A stretch of 64,000 bases of DNA from Mucor racemosus. Its lineage: Eukaryota > Mucoromycota > Mucoromycetes > Mucorales > Mucoraceae. Every line of letters starts with the position of its first letter. Positions within the stretch are counted from its first letter, which is position 1. Positions 55,270 through 64,000 of this stretch are shown here, in pieces. The position numbers were made by a program, and so were the translations under genes. The DNA is taken from positions 1,984,001 through 2,048,000 of the forward strand of contig JAPEHQ010000008.1 of the NCBI GenBank assembly GCA_027405735.1, written 5' to 3'. Below the pieces are notes generated by a model. The model was not told the origin of the DNA. It ran no database searches and saw nothing but the letters and a program-made list of their open reading frames with translations.

Positions 55270-56660
55270 TTTCGAAATTGGAGCGTGCCCTCGTTTCTAG
55301 AGTTAACCCCACATTAAACATATTTCAGGGTATACCTTAGACACTGCTAAATAGATATGGATTGGTATTATTATGCTACCTGGTTCTTAATTTATTTTTT
55401 ATCTAACGAAAGATTCAAAAACAGGTAAATTTTACTGCATTTTCCTTGAAACTGGGCCACATTTATCATCCCTGCTCTACTTTTTTTCCCACTAAATAAC
55501 ACCAAGAAAAAATTATATGCCAATGTACCTGAGATGTTCAACTTTAATCCAAAAACAAGTATCCGGAAACATCCTATTTTTTAAAGTTGGTATTAATTTT
55601 TGAGTGTTAATGTTTCAGATTTTTACACGTATTTCACTGCTAAAGAATTGAAAACTTTGAGGCTTCATATCTCAGCGAAATATTAAGCTAAACTAACACT
55701 TGTTAATAATAAAACTTACTTGTTTTGAAGCTTTCTATAACATATTCTAGTATTAAAGAATTCTGAGCATCTTTATTTTTCTCTCATTTTTTTGGCATTT
55801 TTATAGTAGATTCCAAAATATTCGTTAAATTAAGTAGCATTTTTTTTACATTCATGTCATTACTCTCATTGAGCTCTCTTGGTTCCAATTTAGATTTTTT
55901 TAAAATGTTGGTTTTTCGTGGAGATATCCTCAAAAATGTATACAAAGAGATGCCTTCATTACTAGCTTCAATTTTTCCCTTATATACCCTCATCCCAAAT
56001 TCTGAATTTGAAAAAAAAATTGATAAAAATCTCATTTTCTCTACGGAAAATGTATCTAGATGGTTAAGAAATGGCTCGATTGATAGGTAATTTTGTTGTG
56101 CATTATTTCCATTACTTATATTTAAAATTTGCTTATAAAAAGCTTTGTGTATTGTCAAAAAACCTCAAAAAATTCAATCGAATTTTACGCAAAATTTAAT
56201 GTGAAACATTTTTTCAAATTTTATTTAGATAGATGCGAAATTTAAACCTGCACAAAAACCATTTAATCTACCAGGTCGACTTACTTTGCAGTTAATGAGC
56301 CATTAAACAATTTTGTTTTTTTGAATCATTTTTCGTTTATTTTTTCAAATCAATTTTGGAATCCCGTTTTGATAGGTTTTAAGCTGTGATATGAACTGTT
56401 ATTTTGATTATCTCGACGAAAAATCAATATTTTTCACTGAAACAAAAAATGCAGAGTAGTTTAGAGTTGGATCTAACTTGTGAATACAAAAAAATAACAT
56501 CTTAATTTAGGCGCTCAATTTTTAATAATCAATTTTAAGTCATCTTTAGCCCATATTTGGCCAATGAACTTACATTCTGATATTGATATTTCTATTTTCT
56601 AAAACTCATCAATGGCCCACAGAATGAAGATACATTTTCCTTAAAGGTTTTACGTAATTT
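55270..56660 (+). repeat. Family C repeat, copy C5 (longest)
   Basis: It starts near GAGCGTGCCCTCGTTTCTAG (shared with C3) and extends past CAATGGCCCACAGA (shared with C1 near 4878), so it gives the best idea of full length, about 1.4 kb. Both strands carry open frames over the same stretch (55854-56090 plus, 55784-56158 minus). No domain is recognisable. Confidence 0.75.
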
Positions 56661-57129
56661 GGTTCAATATTGAGTGAAAACATTCGAAAACCATTTAAGA
56701 ACTATCAGAAACCTACTTTTTACAACCGCAAAAAAATTGACAACAAAACCCTATCTCAGCGAATTTGGATCCAAATAACTTCCAACTTTACATGAGAGTA
56801 GGTACACATCTTTGGCACCATGATGATCACAAAGGGCAACTTCCAGAACCTACTGTGTACCGAGAAAATCATGGCTAAAATACGCCTATAAGTGTCTACA
56901 ACGCACTTAATTCGAAACGTTTAAAAATACAATCTTTATGAATACTAATCCAAGTAAGAAGCTGTCATTCTACATGGACATAAGTGTAAATGGATATTAC
57001 AAGTATTTCAGATATCAGCATTCATGGGTCATTGTTCATTCGGTAAGTTTGAACGACAGATTGGCTACCTATTACCTTCTATTTGTTACACCTACTACCT
57101 ACTATAAGGCCAGTAATCTCATTATTTCT
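56661..57129. other. Gene-free spacer between C5 and E3
   Basis: This is ordinary AT-rich sequence. The 77-codon frame at 56938 has no recognisable features and is followed directly by repeat sequence. Confidence 0.45.
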
Positions 57130-57480
57130 CGCCGAATATGGGGTTCAAATGAGTTTCCGTTGCAAAGGTAGATACGTCTAGTGTTGATCCATAGAATTGC
57201 AAAGGTTCAGCCTTCCCGATCTGCTATGAAAATGGGAAAATGAAAATGCGTGCCAGCTTAACCTATTTGTATAGGCTGCTTCTTCAGATATTCTGAAAAA
57301 TTTTATAAAATCAAATAATGGTTTGAAATTGAGTTTTGAAGTTGCACTTAATGCAGAGTAGATGTACGAACAACATATTTTGGTTTCATTAGCTAACAGC
57401 TGTTTTTGAAAGTGTATATCTTCTAAATTTACATTAAAAAATCTGTTCTCGTTGGCTGTTGGCTTACAAAAATAAAACAA
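57130..57480 (-). repeat. Family E repeat, copy E3
   Basis: The inverted copy of 41000-41375, sharing AACAGCTGTTAGCTAATGAA and TAGACGTATCTACCTTTGCA-like text. The 100-codon minus-strand frame over it is a by-product. Confidence 0.6.
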
Positions 57481-57709
57481 CTGGAATAACCAATTGTGAT
57501 TGACTTTCTACCAGAAATGAATGTACATTTTTTATGCAAAATTAGTTACAAGGTTCTCTTATGCACAAATGGATTTTAAGTGATATTAAAATATAGTAAT
57601 ATAATTTCACTTGTTTCTTATAATTCATTCAATACTCACTACTCACTACTCACTATTATCTTGTGTTTTATAGTGTATACAAATTTTTATTTTTTATAAT
57701 TAATATTAA
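57481..57709. other. 3' flank of SEC13 with a short (ACTACTC)3 repeat
   Basis: A small tandem repeat sits at about 57633-57655. Nothing else is seen. Confidence 0.5.
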
Positions 57710-58927
57710 TTAAGCATTTTCTTCGAGAGTCTCAAGAAGTTCCCAATCACCCTTTGAAGACTCCTTCCATAAAGTAACCTTATTATCACCACAAGATACG
57801 GCCAAAACATTACCAGATAATGACCAACTAACACGCCAAACAACGTCAGGGAACTTTTCACCCAATGTCTTGTGGGTCCACTCTGATTTAGGGTTCTCTT
57901 GTGTCCAGATCAAGACAGACTTATCTTGAGAACAACTAGCCAAATAGCTTTTGGCAAGTCCAACATTGGGAGCCCATGCAACATCACGAACCCAATCAGA
58001 GTGACCATCCAATGTTTCCTCTTCTTGCCAAGTTTTGCTATCATCCTTATATCCCCAAATTTTGATTAAATTATCGCAACCTGCAGAAACAATCTTCTTT
58101 ACGACATTCACATTAGGGTTACCGCCATTTGTTTGAACTAAGCTACCAGGAATAGCAGCGGGTGCCCAAGTAACTGCGTTACAACCGATACCATGTGCAT
58201 CAATTAACTGTGTTTCCCAACTTCCATCATCTAAAATTAGAGAATATTTCAATTTCAAATGCCCCTTTTTTTTTATATATCGAATTATTTTCTTTGTGTA
58301 CCATTGTATTCGAGAATAGAAATTTTACCATCAGAAGAGGCACAAGCTAATATAGCACCGAGTTCGTGAGGAGCCCAAGCGACAGAATTGACTATATTGG
58401 ATAAATCAATATCGATTTTCTCTCTGTTGATTGCTTTATTTACCTGAAGCTGTATGCTTGTTATTTTCATGAATCTTTGTCCAAGTACCGTTTTGCTCTT
58501 TGAAGATAAGTACACGACCATCATAAGCGCAAGAAGCCAAGATTGTACCAAACTTGGGATGGGCCCAAGCTACTTGCCAAACTGGAGCTGTATTACTGTT
58601 GCAATGTTCAGTTTTTTGTTATACGTAAATTTTGGCTTTCTCATCTTACTCTGTAATAGTATGGCTAAGTGTTTGATTATCACCATCGACGTTAAAAATT
58701 TTGATAGTGTGATCAGAAGAAGCTGTTGCTAAGCGACGAGAATAATAATCGAGTTGAGCATCATGCTATGTAAATCCATTTCATATTAGAGTTAGGAACG
58801 CGTTACAGCTATACTTTACTTACAATCATATCTTCATGATTTGTTTCAATAGTTTGAGTAGCTGTTTGTGCCTGAATATAGTTGTCAATTGCTAATGAAA
58901 TTTCGAAAACGAATCAATATTTACCAT
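57710..58927 (-). CDS. SEC13: SEC13, WD40 coat protein of COPII vesicles and the nuclear pore
   Basis: Six exons: 58925-58927, 58824-58871, 58650-58765, 58444-58595, 58302-58391, 57710-58230, giving 309 residues, close to the usual Sec13 length of about 300. It forms a six-bladed beta-propeller that pairs with Sec31 in COPII coats and with Nup84-complex members at the nuclear pore. Diagnostic stretches: [93 protein letters not shown] and [13 protein letters not shown]. The first coding exon is only the ATG: ATG|GTAAAT splices to TTCAG|GCACAAACA to give [14 protein letters not shown]. The acceptor of exon 4 (GCAACAG before TAATACAG) is the least certain junction. Confidence 0.95.
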
Positions 58928-59358
58928 ATTGCCTATGTATTACAAGTGAAAAGGGCTGTTAGCTATGAAAAAACAGTTGCAAATAAAGAGGATATGATGG
59001 TTGAACAAATGAAAACATGATATCTGTTTAAAACGCAGCTCTGACGTGGAAAGCTACGGTAAGTTCTAGTAGTAGATGCACGTCTTGAATGAGCTTGCAA
59101 ATCATTCAATTGATACTGGTGTTATACAAAGTCTACAGCAGAGTCATGGTTAATATGAATCAGTACTAGCTTATAGAAATCATTGTAATTTAATCGGCAT
59201 AATTGCTTTCAAATTTGAAAGCATATATATTGGATAGGCATTTAGGAAGAAGCAACGGGATTACGGAGTGCTAATCATATCCACATTTTCAAAGAATTAT
59301 TCCTAGTGTATCACTCCAAATAACACTCTTTAATAGATATACTATTTTTTATATTATC
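58928..59358. promoter_or_regulatory. Divergent promoter region, SEC13 and phosphatase-like gene
   Basis: About 430 bases lie between divergent start codons. No open frame of note. It presumably holds both promoters and the SEC13 5' untranslated sequence. Confidence 0.5.
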
Positions 59359-60115
59359 ATGGGAGCTAATAATCTCAATTTAATGAACCCTCCTGAACAA
59401 TTTGGGATTGTTGAACCAGGAATATATCGATCAGACATGCTACAGCAACCTCATTTCTCATATTTGAAGCAATTTGGCTTTAAAACACTTGTCATGCTTA
59501 GTCCAGAACTCCCAAACAGAGTAACCACGAATTTCATCGAAGAAGGCGATATAAAGCTTGTACATGTTGGTATGGCAACATGGAAACCAACTCAACCTTC
59601 CACATGGAGACCTGTATCCGAAGAGCTAATCAAGGAAGGGTTAGAGTTAATATTAGATGTAGAAACACATCCTATCTTGATAATGTGCACGTAAGTTTTA
59701 TATTCAACTATTCTGTAGTTTCAATAATCTTAAAAGCTTGAATTCAATAGATCAGGTATTCATGAAACAGGTACTTTGGTAGGATGCTTCAGAAAACTTG
59801 AAGGTTGGAATTTTAGTTCTATAGTTACAGAGGTAAAGCAAATCTTAAAATGTCCGATTGGATGCCATAATCTTAACATTGAAAATAGTATCGATCTTAT
59901 GCAGGCACGAAAGCACGTTATGTCAATGAACAATTTATAGAATTATTTGATCTAGATCTAGTTACATTACCTTTACATTTACCAACATGGTTCATAGATC
60001 AACAGAAAATGCTAGTAAGTTGTATAGTATTTATTAGGAATGGCTTTTTGTATTAATATATTTAATATAGGCTGATGAGGAAGCAGAAGAAGCCTCAAGG
60101 TTAAAATCACAGTAA
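59359..60115 (+). CDS. OCA/SIW14-type tyrosine-phosphatase-like protein with degenerate active-site loop
   Basis: Four exons: 59359-59690, 59751-59832, 59889-60014, 60071-60115, giving 194 residues. The N-terminus NPPEQFGIVEPGIYRSDMLQ and the following FSYLKQFGFKTLVML are typical of the plant-and-fungi atypical dual-specificity phosphatase family (Siw14, Oca1 and relatives). In this family Siw14 acts on inositol pyrophosphates. The signature loop should be C-X5-R. Here it reads MCTSGIHETGTLVGCFRK: the cysteine is present (about 110) but the arginine position holds glutamate (116). Without the phosphate-binding arginine, normal catalysis is unlikely, so a scaffold or regulatory role is plausible. 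The rest (YRSYAGTKARYVNEQFIELFD) is intact, arguing for a maintained gene rather than decay. Confidence 0.9.
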
Positions 60116-60266
60116 ATTTCTGTAAATGTGTATATCATCATCAACATTGTAAATAAGAATAAAAATAATATATAAATGAGGGTATTATTACATTTATAAA
60201 CTAATGTGTCTATTGTGGTGGTAATCTACCAATATGGTTTCCAACTTGAACCTACAAATGTGAATG

Positions 60267-63200
60267 TCAACTCAAAGTTTCGTTATAAAGATTTTTGTAT
60301 ATTTTTACCAATGTTTCCACAGTTCTATCCGAGTTCTCCAGTAGATCATGATCAAAGTTCATTTTTCCCTTTTCAAATACAACTACCAAAGTGGATCCAC
60401 CAAATGCAAAATAGCCCATCTCGTCAGCTCTCTTCAATTCACTACCAACTTTTGCAGTGATAATGATTGATCCCACCAACATGGCTCCTACACAAACGAC
60501 CGCAACTTTACCGAATTCTTTAGAGTCCATCCAAACAACCGTACGAGCGTTTTCGCCAAATACATCAATACTATCAACAAAATTAATACAAATTATAAAT
60601 TAAATAACGATAAAATAACTTACGTTGTTCTAATTGCCATAGGATTAACCGTATAATATTGCCCTGAAATATGCTTTACTTTTGTTACAATACCATCTAC
60701 AGGTGAATGAAATCGATGATAATCTTGAGGTGCTAATCGAAATACAGCAAGTGGGCCTCCTTGAAATTCTTTTGCACTTGGTGAATCACCCAACAGTTTT
60801 TTTAAGCTGAATTCAATGCCTTTAATCCAAAGACGAGTTGCTTCTGAAACTGAATCAAATGCTGTCATTCGACTATCTGCAGGACTAACAGCAACAGTAG
60901 GATCTCCAGGTGAATCAGCAGGTCTACTGCCTGGTCGAAGTTTTCGGTAGAAAAAATCGTTGAATGTCTTGAAACTTGACAAAGGCTTCCATACTTCATG
61001 TAATTGAATCTTGTGAAATTTGATAAACCCTGGGATTTCTCTTGCAGAATTGGGTGAATCGAAGCGGCGACCTTGTTTTAAGGTTAAATTGGTCAAAATA
61101 CGTTGAGCTCCTTTTGATTGAATACTGGTTTTCATGCCTTTGTACACAAGTCGCATGCCAAGTCGAACATAAACGCTCATTTTTTCTTCAATTAATTGAC
61201 CTGTTCGTCTATCTTGAATAATGATATTGGCATTATCTTTACCAAGAGAATACTTTCCATATCCTACTTTTCGAACAAGTTTTACAAACCATCTATAAAT
61301 CAATTCAATTGATTAGTAAAAATGTAATTATTTGATCTGATTACTGATTTACCTTCTTTGAGCATAGGCTTCAGTTAAAAAGTTTCCCATTAAAAATCGA
61401 TCTACAGTAGTCCAATCATTGGCAGCACATGTAGCTATATGAGTGATGATATCCATTTGAGATCTTCTTCCGAGGTTTGGGCGATGACAAATTGGACATT
61501 CCTTGAGACGAATCACTTTTTCTACAGCTGTACGACGATGAGCAGGGAGGTTTTGCTTTGTTGTGTTGCTAATAGGTGTCGTTGGAAGTCGTTCAATCAT
61601 ACTATTCTCTTCTTCAATCAAGGCTTCAGCCAGGTCGACTCCTTCTTGCTGCATTGCAGGGCTAGGCGATGAAGAATAATCAAACAAATCAGGATCTAAT
61701 GAATCAAAAGGTAATTGATCATCATCTTCAGATGTTGTCAACAAGTTTTCAGTTACTTCATCATCATCATCTTCTTCTTCTTCTTCTTCTTCTTCTTCTT
61801 CTTCTTCAATACCATTCCAATCATCATCTTCTTCGTCTTCATCATCTTCGTCTTCATCATCTTCGTCTTCATCTTCATCTTCATCTTCATCAATGCCTTC
61901 ATCTTCATCAATGCCTTCATTACGTAATGCCATTTGCATCATGTTTGATGCTAAATTGCCCATGTCATCACCGCTCATTGAGGGGCTCATGGGAGAGTTA
62001 AATGGTCTGTTTCCATTGTACTGGGCCTCAGCTTTCATATAATTCTCTAAACTATCTACTAATTGATCTAATGTAATTTCTTGGCTTTCATTCTTGGGGT
62101 CTTTTCCATTATTTGACCAAAATCTATCAATGGTTGCTTCAGTGATAGTCGACCCAATTGTTTCCAACATGGACTGTACTTCTAGTCGACTCAATGTGCC
62201 AGTATGTTCAGCATCGTAAGCTTTCGCCAAGGAAAGCCAAAACATTTTACGAATTTCTTCATATGGCATAAATTTAGCACGAATTGTCAATGTAGGGCGC
62301 TTATTCTTCCATTTATCAGGATTCGCCATTTGCAAGGGAAATGTATGGCGGTCCATTTCTTTTTCAATCATGTCAACATCTTCATCAAACTTCATTTCTT
62401 TATGCTGGCTGATGATATCTTGAATAGGAACTTGAAACCATGCAACTAGATCATTACCTGAGAATTTTTCTCGGTCATAAACTGTAAATTTTAAATGGTA
62501 ATTAGCTTCATGATGGCGAACGTGAAAAAATAATTTCTCGTTCCACACTGGATTCAAATTATGTCGCACAGCGCTTGTTCGAAATGTGGAGGTACCATAC
62601 GAAACTACTACAAAAGGATCCATATCAAAGCTTGTGCGGGCCACTAAAAAACAAAAACAAAACAAAAATGTCAGTAAGCATGAATTCAATGTATATAAAA
62701 AGTAAGCCATTACAGTTTCTCTCGGGCGGTAAATCTTTTGCATGGCATACTTCCAGAAATGTAACACCCATTACATCTTGATGAAATTTGCCTTCAATGC
62801 CAAATTTTTTCTTTCTACGGGTTAGTCGTTTTCGAGAATTCGAATTAGATATAGCTTGAGGTGATGAGGTTGCAGAGCTTTGATAAGCATCTGCTGAATG
62901 CTTTTGTCTACTAAAATAATCAGTAGGAGTGTTTGTACCACTACTACTGCTTTTTGGCATGTAATATCCAATTTCTGGAGGTAAGGACGAAGCAGATCTT
63001 ACTGCTGGTGTTGTTGGAGCAGAGTTTATTGTATTTTTTTGTTGGAGATGATTATGATTATTGTGATGTAAAGTAAGCATTTTCCATACATGTTTAATTC
63101 TTTGATTCTTTACTTGAGAATGATCATTCTCGAAGCCTTCCAAGATAAGACCAGTTTTTACATTTATTTCACCGCCCAGAGATTCTGAAAATGTTCTTCG

Positions 63201-63886
63201 TCGAGGTGTACCAGGCAATGACAATTTCCTTTGATTTTGAGTAGAATTGATGGGATGCCAGTTTGCCTTCATGATATTTAATGAATATGTTAGCAAGAAG
63301 AGAAACAGCTAGGAAAATGTCTCACAATGGTTCTATATACACATACATTATTATAAATATCATCATATAAAAGTGCCGACTCCTCTTCAGCAGCAGGAAA
63401 CGGCAAATGAATTTGGCCCAGAAACTGAGATCTGAATCTATCCTTTGAGCAAAGAATGATTGTAATACCTCGACGCCATTGCTTTCTTTTGGTAATACTA
63501 TTAATTGGAATATCAAACGAACAAGACCAATTAGGTTCATTTGAATTCTTTACAACATGTGTTCTGTGATTATGCTTTAAACATCTCACAATAACAAAGT
63601 AATCAACATCCTAATGTAAACATGTTAAGCTAATCATGATGAAATTTTTTCCAACAATAATAATACATACTGGGGCTATTTGTCTTGCCTGAGCTATTGT
63701 TATTCTTAACTTTAAATTTTTTTTTAAATCTTGATCATATTTGACTGATTGATATTTTACTGTGTCTACACTTCTTGGTCTTTTTCTCTTTTGATGGCTT
63801 TTGAATAATCTAAATTTTCTGCTTGTTGTAGATGATTTTGACAGTTTAGATGCTGAAGTAGACTCAATTAGCAAATTAGATGGCAT
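60267..63886 (-). CDS. PSD2: PSD2-type phosphatidylserine decarboxylase with C2 domains
   Basis: Six exons: 63671-63886, 63347-63610, 62714-63266, 61353-62643, 60624-61292, 60267-60570, giving 1098 residues. It converts phosphatidylserine to phosphatidylethanolamine in endomembranes. Order: N-terminal C2 (LKLRITIAQARQIAP; NEPNWSCSFDIP), a Ser-rich spacer, a second C2 (GVTFLEVCHAKDLPPERN; FDMDPFVVVSYGTSTFRT; NLNPVWNEKLFF), an EF-hand-like region (YDAEHTGTLSRLEVQSML), a very acidic Asp/Glu tract (61745-61910), a cysteine-histidine motif (CPICHR...HIATC), then the decarboxylase. The decarboxylase shows FNDFFYRKLRPGSRP, DYHRFHSPVDG and the self-cleavage site FGGST (Ser about 1057), which yields the pyruvoyl group. 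The long N-terminal part with C2 domains distinguishes PSD2 from mitochondrial PSD1. The start is the first ATG; the window ends 114 bases upstream. Confidence 0.95.
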
Positions 63887-64000
63887 CTTTTGTATGAAAT
63901 TTAAGTTTAATCCCGGATTTTTTGGTTTGTTTTTATCTTTATTATTAGGAGATGATTGTGTATTTATATAAAAAAGAAATAAAAATTGTAAAAAGAAAAA

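Noticed and set aside
61669..62001. Poly-Leu/His and poly-Phe/Ile frames opposite PSD2
   Set aside because: They are complement readings of the Asp/Glu-rich repeat in PSD2.

Overview
The window is eukaryotic, AT-rich nuclear DNA from a fungus. The evidence is twelve intron-containing or intronless genes with recognisable fungal relatives, short GT-AG introns (mostly about 48-75 bp, a few to about 130 bp), and large AT-rich repeat blocks. An F-BAR/RhoGAP, a SAM+RA MAPKKK, a GT10 fucosyltransferase and a multi-C2 phosphatidylserine decarboxylase together suggest an early-diverging lineage such as Mucoromycota. That placement is inference, not proof. I rebuilt exon-intron structures by hand. In every multi-exon model the exon lengths sum to a multiple of three; the RhoGAP needs one extra base in a homopolymer for this.

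Layout. 1-5.3 kb: a repeat of family A carrying a captured dynein-intermediate-chain-like exon and a solo LTR, then a family C repeat. 5.3-16.5 kb, a gene island: F-BAR/RhoGAP (-), MCM3 (-), and a divergently transcribed STE11/Byr2-type MAPKKK (+). 16.5-30.2 kb: repeats only (C2; E; a 6.2-kb family A copy holding a nested TIR element, a dead Tc1/mariner and a solo LTR; C3). 30.2-38.1 kb: a His/Gln/Asn-rich unknown protein (-), a C2H2 zinc-finger factor (+), and an NMA111-type HtrA protease (+). 38.1-49.2 kb: a dense transposon graveyard (A3-A5, LTR-like B1/B2, a hAT-type MITE, a pogo/Tigger-like MITE, C4 with a 7-bp minisatellite). 49.2-54.9 kb: CaMK-type kinase (-), GT10 fucosyltransferase (-), a small membrane protein (+), a biotin carboxylase-BCCP protein (+). 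54.9-57.7 kb: C5 and E3 repeats. 57.7-63.9 kb: SEC13 (-), an OCA/SIW14-type phosphatase-like protein with a degenerate catalytic loop (+), and a PSD2-type phosphatidylserine decarboxylase (-).

The genes are a normal mixture of housekeeping functions: replication licensing (MCM3), Rho and MAPK signalling, COPII/nuclear-pore coat (SEC13), lipid synthesis (PSD2) and proteolysis (NMA111). I see no operon-like or cluster logic linking them. The most unusual material is the repeat landscape. Family A spread a piece of a dynein intermediate chain gene, and its copies act as paralogous empty sites that let several younger insertions be delimited with their target-site duplications. Among the genes, the points of interest are an array of LW-containing motifs in the MAPKKK linker, the missing arginine in the phosphatase-like protein, a C-terminal membrane anchor on the fucosyltransferase, a GC-AG intron and an ATG-only coding exon.
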